From: Adhaeribacter soli
Lineage (GTDB): Bacteria > Bacteroidota > Bacteroidia > Cytophagales > Hymenobacteraceae
Reading direction: 5' to 3'
Length of the DNA stretch: 64,000 nt
Assembly (NCBI RefSeq): GCF_008727925.1
Contig: NZ_VTWT01000006.1
Span: 186,001 to 250,000, forward strand
Shown here one piece after another: positions 9,051 through 17,164 of this stretch. The notes beneath the pieces are model-generated. The model searched no databases and was not told where the DNA came from. It saw only the letters and a program-made list of their open reading frames with translations. A program made the position numbers and the translations under genes. Numbering within the stretch: position 1 is the first letter of the stretch; each line of letters opens with the position of its first letter.

Positions 9051-9638
9051 ATGGAACACAGACACTTCATTATTCACAAACCGTACGGCTATTTATGCCA
9101 GTTTGTGTGCGAATTAAAAAGTAAAAAACTTCTCGGCGAATTTTACGATTTCCCGGCCGGCACCATGAGTATCGGCCGCCTGGACGAAGACAGCGAAGGC
9201 CTGCTGCTGCTCACCACCGATGGTAAAATGAGCGAACTGGTACGGAGCAAGAAAGTGGAAAAAGAATACTACGCCCAGGTAGATGGCTTAATTACCGACG
9301 AAGCCATTGCCCGGCTGCAGCAGGGCGTAGAAATTGTGCACCGCTCCGAATCCTACCAAACCCTGCCCTGTAAAGCTTTCCGCGTAGAATCCGTTCCCGA
9401 TTTTCCCCAGCGCCGCCGCAAGATCCGCGACGACCGCCACGGCCCCACCAGTTGGGTTTCCATTACGGTTTGCGAAGGTAAATTTCGCCAGGTCCGCAAA
9501 ATGACTGCTACCGTTGGTTTTCCCACTTTGCGCCTTGTAAGGGTGCGGATTGGGGATATGCACTTGGGGAATTTAGATGCCGGCGAGGTGAGAGAGGTGG
9601 AAAGCTTTATGGTGGAGCCTGAAACCGTTTTACTCTAA
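9051..9638 (+). CDS. rRNA large-subunit pseudouridine synthase, RluE/RsuA-type
   Basis: 195 residues from the ATG at 9051. This start is preferred to the ATG at 8979 because it begins at the family N-terminus (MEHRHFIIHKPYGYL) and has an AGGAG sequence 9 nt upstream, unusual here. The catalytic Asp lies in SIGRLDEDSEGLLLLTTDG near residue 45. C-terminal RQVRKMTATVGFPTLRLVRV matches the RsuA/RluE family. There is no S4 domain, as in RluE (23S U2457) and RluF-like short forms. It isomerises a specific uridine in rRNA. The exact target is inferred only. Confidence 0.9.
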   Translation: MEHRHFIIHKPYGYLCQFVCELKSKKLLGEFYDFPAGTMSIGRLDEDSEGLLLLTTDGKMSELVRSKKVEKEYYAQVDGLITDEAIARLQQGVEIVHRSESYQTLPCKAFRVESVPDFPQRRRKIRDDRHGPTSWVSITVCEGKFRQVRKMTATVGFPTLRLVRVRIGDMHLGNLDAGEVREVESFMVEPETVLL

Positions 9639-9804
9639 TAGCAACTCTGGCTTCCTCAGCGGTTTCAATCAGGAATAAGTTCTCGTTTCAAAAATCAGGT
9701 TAAAGAACAACAGGCAGGATTATCCAAAGCCCGCTTTATTTCTTTCCAAAACAATTTCTGGTTTTGCGGCTTTATCAGATAGCTTAAACCTTAAACCAGA
9801 ACAT

Positions 9805-10437
9805 ATGAAAAGAAGCAAAACGATTATCGCCCGGGCAACAGGATTGTTGCTTTGCGTATTAATTTCAGGCTTTACGGTGCTGGCACAACATACCGGCCAG
9901 CAAGGCAACACCCAGAAACAGGGGACCCAGAAACAGGGCAAATCGAAATCCACCCAGCAAAAATCGGCTCATCAGAACATGAAACTTACGGATCCGGAAA
10001 TTGCTTCCGTAGCCGTGGTGGCCAACCAGATCGACATCGACCATGCCCGCCTTGCCCAGGAGAAAACCCAGAATACCGAAGTGCTGAATTTTGCCCAGAC
10101 CATGATCACCGATCACCAGGCTGTGATCGATCAGGCCACGGCGCTGGTAAAAAAGCTGAACGTGACCCCGAAAGAAAATCAACTGAGCCGGAAACTGCAG
10201 ACCGATTCCGAGAATTCCATGAAAATGCTGCGGGCAAAATCGGGCAGCGCCTTCGATCAGGCTTATATCGATCACGAAGTTACGTACCACAAGGCCGTTA
10301 TTTCGACCGTTGAAAATACCCTGATCCCGAACGCAAAAAATGCCGAACTTAAAGCCTTGCTGCAAAATATATTGCCGAGCCTGAGAGCCCACCTGGAGCA
10401 TGCCCAGATGCTGAAAACCCAGTACGCCAAAGAGTAA
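9805..10437 (+). CDS. Secreted DUF4142 (ferritin-like) protein
   Basis: 210 residues. The Sec signal peptide runs to about residue 28 (ISGFTVLA-Q), followed by a Gln/Lys/Thr-rich linker (residues 30-55). The DUF4142 four-helix domain occupies about 60-205, with family features NQIDIDHARLAQEKTQN, FAQTMITDHQAVIDQ and AYIDHEVTYHKAVI; the paired His/Asp/Glu residues suggest a ferritin-like bundle. Periplasmic. Its stop overlaps the start of the downstream cupredoxin (TAATG), which argues for translational coupling and a joint periplasmic redox or stress role. No biochemical role is established for DUF4142. Confidence 0.87.
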   Translation: MKRSKTIIARATGLLLCVLISGFTVLAQHTGQQGNTQKQGTQKQGKSKSTQQKSAHQNMKLTDPEIASVAVVANQIDIDHARLAQEKTQNTEVLNFAQTMITDHQAVIDQATALVKKLNVTPKENQLSRKLQTDSENSMKMLRAKSGSAFDQAYIDHEVTYHKAVISTVENTLIPNAKNAELKALLQNILPSLRAHLEHAQMLKTQYAKE

Positions 10438-10808
10438 TGGGTAGAAAGCTTTTAACCGGCATGCTGCTGGCCGTGCTGTGTCCATTCTTTTATTTGCAGG
10501 CTTTCAGAGGGGTTTCGGAAAATGCCCGCCCTAAAACCCACATGGTCCAGATCGTTAGAATGCAGTTTATACCGGCCGTTCTTTCGGTAAATAAAGGTGA
10601 TTCGGTAGTATTCCTGAACAAGGATCTGGTAAATCATAACGCTACGGAACGCACCGCCGGCAAATGGCAATCACCTACGCTGCGTCCCGGAGATTCCTGG
10701 CGCATGGTTGTAACCAGTTCTGCAGATTACTACTGTACGTTTCATCCCGGAATGAAAGGCAAACTTGAAGTAGCTCGCGCCACGGCAAAAACCAGGAAGA
10801 AGAAATAG
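10437..10808 (+). CDS. Plastocyanin/cupredoxin-like copper protein
   Basis: 123 residues with an N-terminal signal peptide (MLLAVLCPFFYLQAF). The type-1 copper site is complete: His in LVNHNAT (about 64), and Cys, His and Met in YYCTFHPGMKG (about 98-105). It is a small periplasmic electron carrier of the plastocyanin/pseudoazurin type. Coupled to the DUF4142 gene by a 1-nt stop/start overlap. A basic C-terminal tail (KTRKKK) could aid electrostatic docking. No copper oxidase gene is next to it, so the partner is unknown. Confidence 0.9.
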   Translation: MGRKLLTGMLLAVLCPFFYLQAFRGVSENARPKTHMVQIVRMQFIPAVLSVNKGDSVVFLNKDLVNHNATERTAGKWQSPTLRPGDSWRMVVTSSADYYCTFHPGMKGKLEVARATAKTRKKK

Positions 10809-10962
10809 TTTCTTCCTGCGTTCTGTTTCAGTAATCTGGCTGCCGGAAAATGGTAGGCTTTTCAGCAAAAAAAGAAACCAGCTCAAAACGGCCTCCGGGA
10901 ATTACTTTGTTTGGAAACGGTGATATTTTTAGTGCTTTCTGAAGAGAATAGCTTTAATAAAC

Positions 10963-11005
10963 AAAAACAGCTTGCCGAATCTATTTCAGCAGGCTGTTTT
11001 TTTTT
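10963..11005 (+). terminator. Terminator downstream of the cupredoxin operon
   Basis: Stem AAAACAGCTTGC / GCAGGCTGTTTT (one G-U pair) followed by nine T. It lies about 155 bp after the cupredoxin stop. No gene is seen in the rest of 10809-11157 apart from the inverted repeat at 11029-11131. Confidence 0.8.
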
Positions 11006-11028
11006 ATGATTTGAGTACCTAAAAGAAA

Positions 11029-11131
11029 GTCCCCCGTTGGAGGGGGTAGGGGGAGGATATTTACTTTATTTGATCTTCTTTAAAAATCAGATAAATCTCC
11101 TGTCCTCCCCCTACCCCCTCCAAAGGGGGAC
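11029..11131. repeat. 29-bp inverted repeat with C/G tracts
   Basis: Arms 11029-11057 and 11103-11131 are inverted copies with one mismatch around a 45-bp AT-rich spacer. Each arm contains CCCCCTACCCCCTCC on one strand. A related CCCCCTCCAAAGGGGGAC block recurs near 51625-51645, so this looks like a dispersed palindromic repeat rather than a gene-specific site. Confidence 0.85.
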
Positions 11132-11157
11132 AAAAAGCTGCCTTCCTTTCCCGGAAC

Positions 11158-12138
11158 TTAAACCCTTGGCAGATACCCGACTTTTTCCCGCACCCGGGCT
11201 ACGGTTTTACTGCCGATCGCGTAGGCTTTCTCTGCGCCCATCTTCAATTTGGCATCCAGTTCCGGAAGGTTGTTCATGTAGTAATTGAACGTTTCGCGTT
11301 CTTTGGCAAAGCGTTTCAGAATAACCTCGTAAAGCGCAGTTTTGGCGTGACCGTAACCGTAATTGCCGTTCAGGTAGTTCTGGCGCATGGTTTCGGTTTC
11401 TTCCGGGCTGGCCAGTAAAGCAAACAGCTTGAAGGTAATATCCGTTTCCGGGTCTTTAGGCTCTTCCAGGGTTTTGCTGTCGCTCACAATGCTGCGCACG
11501 GTTTTGAGTAGTTCCTTTTCCGGTACAAAAATATCGATGGTGTTGCCGTAGCTTTTGCTCATCTTTTCGCCGTTAACCCCCGGAATGGTCATGATGGCTT
11601 CTTCCACTTTGGCCTGGGGCAGCACAAACGTTTCGCCGTAGCGGTTGTTGAAGGCGCTGGCAATGTCGCGGGCAATTTCCAGGTGCTGGATCTGGTCTTT
11701 TCCTACCGGTACAAATTCAGCATCGTAGATCAGGATATCGGCGGCCATGAGTACCGGGTAGGTAAACAAACCAGCATTTACATCGGCCAGGCGGTTCGAT
11801 TTATCTTTGAACGAATGCGCATTGGCGAGCATCGGAAACGGCGTGAAGCAGCTCAGATACCAGGTTAGTTCGGTAACGTTCGGCACGTCGCTCTGGCGGT
11901 AAAAAATATGCTTTTCCGTATCGAAACCACAGGCCAGCCAGGCAGCGGCCACTGCGTACGTATTCATGCGCATTTCTTCCGCGCTGCGGATGGTGGTTAA
12001 AGAATGGAGGTCCGCAATAAAGTACATCGACTCGTTTGCAGCATTTTCCGATAAAGTAATTGCCGGGATAATGGCGCCCAGCAGGTTACCCATGTGTGGC
12101 CGGCCGGTTGCCTGAATGCCGGTTAAGATTCGTGCCAT
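11158..12138 (-). CDS. trpS: Tryptophanyl-tRNA synthetase
   Basis: 326 residues, class Ic synthetase. The HIGH-type motif is GRPHMGNLLGAI at about 12-23 and the KMSKS loop is KMSKSYGN near 193. Also visible: YFIADLHSLT, AADILIYDAEFVPVGKDQ and the C-terminal AYAIGSKTVARVREKVG. It charges tRNA-Trp in the cytosol. A TATATTTG box stands 20 nt upstream of the ATG. Ends next to the inverted repeat at 11029-11131; no hairpin with a T-run of its own is seen. Confidence 0.96.
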   Translation of the reverse strand: MARILTGIQATGRPHMGNLLGAIIPAITLSENAANESMYFIADLHSLTTIRSAEEMRMNTYAVAAAWLACGFDTEKHIFYRQSDVPNVTELTWYLSCFTPFPMLANAHSFKDKSNRLADVNAGLFTYPVLMAADILIYDAEFVPVGKDQIQHLEIARDIASAFNNRYGETFVLPQAKVEEAIMTIPGVNGEKMSKSYGNTIDIFVPEKELLKTVRSIVSDSKTLEEPKDPETDITFKLFALLASPEETETMRQNYLNGNYGYGHAKTALYEVILKRFAKERETFNYYMNNLPELDAKLKMGAEKAYAIGSKTVARVREKVGYLPRV

Positions 12139-12158
12139 AACGTATAGATTATTTTTTG

Positions 12159-12166
12159 CAAATATA
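12159..12166 (-). promoter_or_regulatory. -7 promoter box (TATATTTG) for trpS
   Basis: Perfect TAnnTTTG match on the minus strand 21 nt before the trpS ATG. The -33 element is not clear. Confidence 0.5.
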
Positions 12167-12183
12167 AAACAAAAGCCGGCGAT

Positions 12184-12369
12184 TTAGTGATTAGTGAATA
12201 GTGATTAATGATTAGTAGGTCGATAATAGTTTTTTCAAGGAGCGTAAAATCTAATTTTTTTTTCAGAATAATCTGGTTGTTGTGTAACCCTTTTCTGAAA
12301 TTCAAGTTCCTCTTAATCACTAATCACTAATCACTAATCACTAATCACTAATCACTAATCACTAATCAT
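12184..12369. repeat. Inverted pair of 7-nt tandem repeats
   Basis: Positions 12314-12369 hold eight head-to-tail copies of TAATCAC (the last ends TAATCAT), abutting the stop codon of the downstream transporter gene. Positions 12184-12218 hold five degenerate copies of the reverse complement (TTAGTGA). The two blocks face each other across about 95 bp of unique sequence, so the transcript could form a long hairpin. This fills the trpS-yhhQ interval. Confidence 0.85.
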
Positions 12370-13173
12370 TCAAGTCTCGAGTACGGCTTCGGCTTCGAGG
12401 GCTTGGGCTTCTTCTTTGCCCAGGTAGCGGTCTATGAGGGAGTGGGCCAGGTAAAGCAAAGGGGTTAGGGCAATGGCCATGATGAATTTGTAGATGTAGT
12501 TGATGATCGAAACTGAAAGCACCATTTTCAGGTCCCAGTTGCCGAATACGAAAAACGCTATAAAAAGCACCACAAAACTGTCCAGGATCTGGGAAACAAG
12601 GGTGGAACCGGTTGCCCTGAGCCAGATCATTTTAGGGCCGGTAAACTTGCGGAGGTACTGAAAAACTGAGGCATCGAGAAACTGGGAAAGCAGGAAGGCC
12701 GAAACCGAACCGATGATAATGCCTAAACCCTGCCGGAAAATACCGTTGAAAGCAAAATCCATATCGAAAGGGCGGCCGGCGGTATCCTGGTTGTTGAGAT
12801 CGAGCCAGAAAGCGGCGGAAGGTAAGGCGGTTATGATGGTGATGGCCAGAAAGGCGTACAGAATCAGGATAACCGTAAGCCAGCTCACGCGTTTTACCCC
12901 GGCCTTGCCGAAATACTCGTTAATGATGTCGGACGTAATGAACACGACCGGCCAGAGCACCACGCCGGCCGTCAGGTTAAAGTCGAGCTTCATACCGTTC
13001 AGCAGCGGGATCTGGGCCGGTGCGACCCCAAGCAGGGTTTCGAGCGAAAAGATTTTTACGCCCAGCAATTCCGCCAGCAAAGCATTGGCCACTACAATAC
13101 TGCTGAGCACGATGAATAACTGCGACTTTTTGTTCTGGAAACTAGCGTTCGGATGCATACCCGAAAGGTGCAA
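12370..13173 (-). CDS. Queuosine precursor transporter, YhhQ/VUT-1 family
   Basis: 267 residues with about six membrane segments (SSIVVANALLAELLGVKIF, VVLWPVVFITSDIINEYFG and later). The polar motif SDIINEYFGK near residue 100 and the repeated helical pattern fit the YhhQ family, which imports preQ0 or preQ1 for queuosine tRNA modification. An alternative start lies five codons downstream (MHPNAS). No preQ1 riboswitch could be recognised upstream. It sits upstream of trpS on the same strand but is separated by the heptamer repeats. Confidence 0.85.
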   Translation of the reverse strand: MHLSGMHPNASFQNKKSQLFIVLSSIVVANALLAELLGVKIFSLETLLGVAPAQIPLLNGMKLDFNLTAGVVLWPVVFITSDIINEYFGKAGVKRVSWLTVILILYAFLAITIITALPSAAFWLDLNNQDTAGRPFDMDFAFNGIFRQGLGIIIGSVSAFLLSQFLDASVFQYLRKFTGPKMIWLRATGSTLVSQILDSFVVLFIAFFVFGNWDLKMVLSVSIINYIYKFIMAIALTPLLYLAHSLIDRYLGKEEAQALEAEAVLET

Positions 13174-13254
13174 AATCTAAGGGAAAAACGCTACCGTTCG
13201 CTACGGAAATTTGTTTATGAACGCTTAAGGTTTGTGTCAGTTCCGGTAAGAAAT

Positions 13255-13614
13255 TTACCTGGTTAACGCGTTTACTGCTTCGCCAACGGAAGAAACAAAA
13301 TTAACCTGCTTGCCTTTGTTGCTTTCAAAGATGAAATCCTTCAGGCTTTGGCTCGTAAACTTCGAAAAATCACCTACAATTGCGAGCCGCACGCGATAGG
13401 TAGAAAATTTCTGCAGAATGTCTCCTGCCATTTTATTTTTCAGATCGAAGAAGTCCGGTGTGATGTTTTTTTGATGAATAATAAGGCTGTCAAAGTCCTG
13501 ATAATAAACATTGCCCAGCAAATCCAAAGCATCTTCAGTATTTTGAATGATGATTTCGGTTGATGTGATTTCGGCAATTTTGGAATTGTTAATGGTGTGC
13601 TCGTGGATTTGCAT
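13255..13614 (-). CDS. DUF4180 domain protein
   Basis: 119 residues, cytosolic, no signal peptide. The pattern IAEITSTEIIIQNTEDALDL, a central LKNKMAGDILQKFSTYRVRLAIVGDFS and a C-terminal SVGEAVNALTR match DUF4180, a small STAS/SpoIIAA-like fold family of unknown function. The gene abuts an attC-like element on its upstream side (13634-13681) and may therefore be the last member of the cassette-like cluster, although its composition is closer to the core genome. Confidence 0.8.
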   Translation of the reverse strand: MQIHEHTINNSKIAEITSTEIIIQNTEDALDLLGNVYYQDFDSLIIHQKNITPDFFDLKNKMAGDILQKFSTYRVRLAIVGDFSKFTSQSLKDFIFESNKGKQVNFVSSVGEAVNALTR

Positions 13615-13633
13615 TAGAGTGGTTTTTTTACAT

Positions 13634-13681
13634 CGATAGCTAACGAATTTGGCTAAGCTGGCGTTTATCTTTGGTTAGCGG
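13634..13681 (-). repeat. attC-like inverted-repeat element 1
   Basis: Read on the minus strand it starts CCGCTAAC and ends CGTTAGCTATCG, with imperfect inner complementarity (CCAGCTTAG centre). It lies between the stop of the disrupted lipoprotein gene and the DUF4180 gene. The ends resemble RYYYAAC/GTTRRRY integron recombination-site cores but do not match them strictly. Confidence 0.4.
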
Positions 13682-14199
13682 ACGTTATTCATTACTATTT
13701 CATTGATTGGGTCACATTCTTCATCTTGCTTTCCTTCTTTTGGATTATAAATAAATTGTGCCTTCGTTTTTTTGGGGGCAGTAATTTTAATCGCTATTAA
13801 ATAATCTTCATTTTCTATAGTGAAGACTTCATCTGCCGAACCTTCTAATCCGACACTTTGCTTAATGTTTTTTCTGCTAGTTTTTTATACTTTTCCGTGA
13901 AGTTCCATATCACCCATTATTCCATTAGAAGCTAACTGATATTCTATTGTATCAGAATTTAACCTATTAATTCCAAGGGTTAGTTTAAATCCTTCAGAAT
14001 CAGTAAATGAATATACTTCTTGAAAATCTGCCCAATTAATTTTCTTGTTTCAAACTTCAGTTACTGGCTCAAAATCGTTTTTAATGGAAGAAACTTTTTT
14101 AGAAGGTATATCTTTCTTTGAATCATTTTTCTCAATAGGATCTTTCTGTTCACAAGAAAAAAGGAAAAGCACAAAGATTATTAAAACCGACCTCCTCAT
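13675..14199 (-). pseudogene. Disrupted lipoprotein gene with two in-frame stops
   Basis: From ATG 14199 the frame encodes a lipoprotein signal (MRRSVLIIFVLFLFSCEQKD, lipobox Cys at residue 16). It meets TGA at 14050-14052 (codon 50) and TAA at 13885-13887, and continues open to TAA at 13675-13677, about 174 codons in all. Codon usage and plausible protein sequence continue across both stops (for example KINWADFQEVYSFTDSEGF and GLEGSADEVFTIENEDYLI), so two nonsense changes in an otherwise intact gene are the best reading. AT-rich. Family unknown. Confidence 0.75.
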
Positions 14200-14228
14200 T
14201 AATTAAGTTTTCTTTATAATTTACAATG

Positions 14229-14299
14229 ACCGCCAACGTGCTCGTGTATACCATGTGTGAGGCGTAGCCGAAACATTATGTATACACCTTGTTGGCGGC
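14229..14299 (-). repeat. attC-like inverted-repeat element 2
   Basis: The minus strand begins GCCGCCAAC and ends GTTGGCGGT. An inner perfect stem GTGTATAC / GTATACAC is offset by unequal unpaired bases (AAG against GAGCAC), and the central variable part includes TTTCGGCTACGCC. An imperfect palindrome with asymmetric bulges just after a stop codon is the architecture of integron attC sites. Confidence 0.55.
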
Positions 14300-14312
14300 T
14301 GCTTTTCTTGTT

Positions 14313-14747
14313 CTACATGAACCAGATGTACACAATCATTTCTTTTTTATCTGAGTCAATGATAGTAAGAGTATAATCTCTTGGGTCATCTTTATCTATA
14401 TCAAGTTGGTAATAACCATTCTCCATATCAGCAATCCCTTCTGGTATAGAGATTTCGGAATATTTTTCAAGAACGGGTAGAACCTTGTAATTTTTGTCAG
14501 TTGCTTGCTGCAAAATTTCATTTAGCTGCTCGTCTGTAAGTTTAGCTTTGACATGTGTTGTTCCGTCTCCATTAAACGCCCAGTCATCTTGAAGCATTTT
14601 AAACCTAATATCTCCAGGTATTTTGAGACCACTTACAAGCCTTGCTACCTTTAAAGGAGTACGTGGTGGAAAAGAATTTGGAAATATTAGGTACACTATA
14701 AGCAGTAGAACCCCTATAAATATCAGTGCCTTGTATTTCTTTTTCAT
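14313..14747 (-). CDS. Small membrane-anchored or secreted protein, unknown
   Basis: 144 residues. A single N-terminal hydrophobic helix (KALIFIGVLLLIVYLIFP) is followed by a polar domain with DDWAFNGDGTTHVKAKLTDEQLNEILQQA and an acidic DIDKDDPRDYTLTIIDSDKKE. The anchor suggests the soluble part faces the periplasm. It is flanked on both sides by attC-like elements on the same strand and is AT-rich, like its neighbours. Not recognised as a known family. Confidence 0.65.
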   Translation of the reverse strand: MKKKYKALIFIGVLLLIVYLIFPNSFPPRTPLKVARLVSGLKIPGDIRFKMLQDDWAFNGDGTTHVKAKLTDEQLNEILQQATDKNYKVLPVLEKYSEISIPEGIADMENGYYQLDIDKDDPRDYTLTIIDSDKKEMIVYIWFM

Positions 14748-14762
14748 TCTATCATTACAAGT

Positions 14763-14818
14763 TACCGCTAACGGGCTGGGCTAGGGCACGTTTTAATGTG
14801 CTTTAGGTTTGGTTAGGC
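14763..14818 (-). repeat. attC-like inverted-repeat element 3
   Basis: Immediately follows the stop of the 14819-15421 gene. The minus strand begins GCCTAAC (a perfect RYYYAAC core) and ends CCCGTTAGCGGTAA. The inner stem CTAAAGCAC / GTGCCCTAG pairs imperfectly around ATTAAAAC. The shared right end CGTTRGCGGT links it to element 2. Confidence 0.5.
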
Positions 14819-15421
14819 TTAGTAATCTTTTCTTTTGGTATAATTAATAATTAAAAATAGCAGCAAAACCATATTTAAAATTAAACTGCCGTAAGCAAGT
14901 TTTTTTAAATTTAAGGTTCCTGTACTTGTCTCTTTAAATGAATCGTTTTCCTTAATTTTATTTATTTCTTGTTCATATTTAATACTAGGGCTGTAAGATG
15001 GAATGGTATCTAAATATGCTAAAAAACTCTTAGATTCTGAAACTAAGGCAGTACCCATACAAACATCTGTTGATAAAATTGAAGTAGGATTATTAGGTTT
15101 TGCTGCGACTAAATAGGTTTTATTTAGTTCAAAGAAAGAAGCACAGTTTGACCTAAAGTTGATTGACTGAAGCAGCATTGCCTTATTTGATTGAGTTGGT
15201 TTAAAGCCTTTCCAACATTCTTTTACTTCAAATTCTACTCTTTCCATTCCAGGCTGACCCAAATTATCTGTTAATGTAGAATCAATCTTTATTGAAATGA
15301 CTTTACCAATAAAGATAAATGGTGAATGCTTATAAATTATTTCTGGTTTGGGGTTACAGAAGCAAGCATAACAATTACTTGAAGCAAATAAAAAGGCACA
15401 AATGATTATTAGCTGTTTCAT
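14819..15421 (-). CDS. Secreted cysteine-containing protein with C-terminal membrane anchor
   Basis: 200 residues. The signal peptide ends near SSNCYA, followed by CFCNPKPEIIYKHSPFIFIGKV. Cysteines near 20, 22, 66, 94 and 121 could form disulfides. A hydrophobic segment near the C-terminus (LILNMVLLLFLIINYTKRKDY) ends in basic residues, as in a tail anchor. The CFC-NP-K start with IFIGKVISI resembles tissue-inhibitor-like/NTR-type secreted domains of bacteria, but this is only a resemblance. First gene of the cassette-like cluster in the transcription direction. Confidence 0.65.
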   Translation of the reverse strand: MKQLIIICAFLFASSNCYACFCNPKPEIIYKHSPFIFIGKVISIKIDSTLTDNLGQPGMERVEFEVKECWKGFKPTQSNKAMLLQSINFRSNCASFFELNKTYLVAAKPNNPTSILSTDVCMGTALVSESKSFLAYLDTIPSYSPSIKYEQEINKIKENDSFKETSTGTLNLKKLAYGSLILNMVLLLFLIINYTKRKDY

Positions 15422-15761
15422 TAATATTCGTTAAAACCCTTAATCTGCTTTTTTGCTATTCAAAGATTTTATAAATTTTTATTTTGCCTAACTACCATAT
15501 AAACAACACTACTACGCTTATCTGCAATATATACAAAGGTGTAATCGCCTTTAGCACCATTTTTCAGAAAGGTAACTTGCAGTATTGTAAAGCGAATATA
15601 GAAGAATGTTATAGATTAGCAAAGGCAGCTTTCATTATTCGGAAAGTAGGGAATATGGCTGATGATTAGACATACCAATCAGCTTAAAGGGGGAGGAAGT
15701 TAAAATGCTATGCTAACCGGAAGAAAAAGTACTCGGAAGGGCAAACAACTATACAGGCGTC
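15422..15761. other. Intergenic, AT-rich; no supported gene
   Basis: Between the cassette-like cluster and RNase Z. A 61-codon plus-strand frame (15484-15669) begins here but has no recognisable domain or good start context. No hairpin terminator is seen. It may be remnant sequence at the island edge. Confidence 0.5.
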
Positions 15762-16700
15762 TTATTCGGAACCGTTCAGGTCATACTCCAGAATGCCCAC
15801 CGTTTTTCCTTCAATAGCCAGCATGGTGTTTTCGAAAACTGCTTTGGCTTCTTCCAGTACCGGTGTCAGGTCTTTGTAGCGGGCGGAGAAATGACCGATG
15901 AGCAGGCGCTTTACTTCGGCTTTGGCGGCCAGGGTGGCGGCTTGCCGGGCAGTACTGTGGTGGGTATACGCGGCGCGTTCTTCCATGTCGCTCAGGAAGG
16001 TGGCTTCGTGGTAAAGCAGGTCTACGCCTTTAATGTAGGGCAGAATGTCTTCTTTGTACTTGGTATCGGAGCAGTAAGCATAGGAGCGGCTCCGTTTCGG
16101 GTCGGTGGTAACGTCTTTGTTGTGCACCAGAATTTCCCCGTGCTCATCCTTAATGTCTTCGCCGAATTTCAGGCGCACCAGTTGCGGCGGGGTAAGGAAG
16201 GAGGGAAGCTTTTCTTTAATGAGGTGGCGCGGCTTCGGTTTTTCCCGGAACAGGAAACCACAGCAGGGTATGCGGTGCTGCATGGGCAGCGTGTGCACCG
16301 TAATGGTTTTGTCTTCGTAGATCTTTTTGTAAACCGTAGGGTTCAGCTCGTGAAAAGTAATAGGGAACTGAAGCTGGGTATTGGAAACCTTGAACTGTAA
16401 GGTTATAAGTTCCGCCAGGCCGGGAGGGCCGAAAAGATTTAAAGGGGTGGTGCGCATCTGCAGGTGCATGGTAGAAAGCAACCCGAAAAGTCCGAAAAAA
16501 TGGTCGCCGTGCAGATGGCTGATAAAGATGTTGAGAATGCGGTGATGCCTTATTTTATAGTGCATCAGCTGGCTTTGGGTGCCTTCGCCGCAATCGATCA
16601 GGTTCAGGTGGGAGCCTACCGTAAGAACCTGGGCCGTATGAAAACGGCCCGGAGCAGGAATGGCGGACGAACTGCCCAATATTTTGAGTTCAAAGTCCAA
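15762..16700 (-). CDS. rnz: Ribonuclease Z
   Basis: 312 residues, metallo-beta-lactamase fold. The Zn motif SHLHGDHFFGLFG lies near residue 63, with the second site GVDLLYHEATFL near 228 and HHSTARQAATLA near 248, then LLIGHFSARYKD near 269. The N-terminal LGSSSAIPAPGRFHTAQVL is typical of tRNase Z. It cleaves the 3' trailer of tRNA precursors in the cytosol. The 17 tRNA-side residues just before the stop vary. It is separated by 19 bp from the upstream STAS gene, so the two probably form one transcript (STAS first). Confidence 0.95.
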   Translation of the reverse strand: MDFELKILGSSSAIPAPGRFHTAQVLTVGSHLNLIDCGEGTQSQLMHYKIRHHRILNIFISHLHGDHFFGLFGLLSTMHLQMRTTPLNLFGPPGLAELITLQFKVSNTQLQFPITFHELNPTVYKKIYEDKTITVHTLPMQHRIPCCGFLFREKPKPRHLIKEKLPSFLTPPQLVRLKFGEDIKDEHGEILVHNKDVTTDPKRSRSYAYCSDTKYKEDILPYIKGVDLLYHEATFLSDMEERAAYTHHSTARQAATLAAKAEVKRLLIGHFSARYKDLTPVLEEAKAVFENTMLAIEGKTVGILEYDLNGSE

Positions 16701-16719
16701 ACCTGCTCCGGGTTATATA

Positions 16720-17097
16720 TTAGTCTTCCTTGTTGGTCAGGTCGCGCTCGATTTCGTGCAGAAAAATGCGGTCGATTCCTTCTTCCACGGTAGGTAAAAT
16801 GTTCAGCACCGATTCCAGTTTGGAAATGGTGATCAGTTTCATTACGTGGTCTTGCAGGCCGGTCAGGATCAGTAAGCCGTTAGAAGAATTGCACAAACGG
16901 TTGGCGATCAGGATGGAGCTAAGTCCGGAAGAATCGGTATATTTTACGTTGGTTAAATCCAAGATAAGGTTATTGATACCTTCGGCGTTGAGCTTCACGA
17001 ATTCAGACTTCAGATCAGGGGCAATCGTTGTGTCAAGCTTTTTCTCGTCGATGGTAATGACGGTGTAGTTCTCTTTTTTATCGATCGTGTATTTCAT
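16720..17097 (-). CDS. STAS-domain anti-sigma factor antagonist
   Basis: 125 residues, a lone STAS domain of SpoIIAA/RsbV type. The phosphorylatable Ser is in KYTDSSGLSSILIANRL near residue 55-65. Such proteins bind anti-sigma kinases and, when dephosphorylated, release a sigma factor. No RsbW-type kinase or PP2C gene is adjacent, so the partner is elsewhere. It sits 19 bp upstream of rnz on the same strand, suggesting co-transcription. Confidence 0.88.
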   Translation of the reverse strand: MKYTIDKKENYTVITIDEKKLDTTIAPDLKSEFVKLNAEGINNLILDLTNVKYTDSSGLSSILIANRLCNSSNGLLILTGLQDHVMKLITISKLESVLNILPTVEEGIDRIFLHEIERDLTNKED

Positions 17098-17164
17098 ACC
17101 TCGGGGTAAATGGTTCTAAGATGCGAATGTACCAAAAAAGTACCGAATAATTGTAAATCGCGGG

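Noticed and set aside
10963-11005. CRISPR or phage attachment site at the C-tract repeats
   Set aside because: Only two inverted arms, no spacer-repeat series; a terminator and a dispersed repeat explain it.
13174-13254. preQ1 riboswitch upstream of the queuosine-precursor transporter
   Set aside because: No preQ1 aptamer (hairpin with A-rich tail) could be recognised in the 80-bp gap.
15484-15669. 61-codon plus-strand frame
   Set aside because: No domain, no start context, low-complexity N-terminus, and AT-rich surroundings in which such frames are expected by chance.
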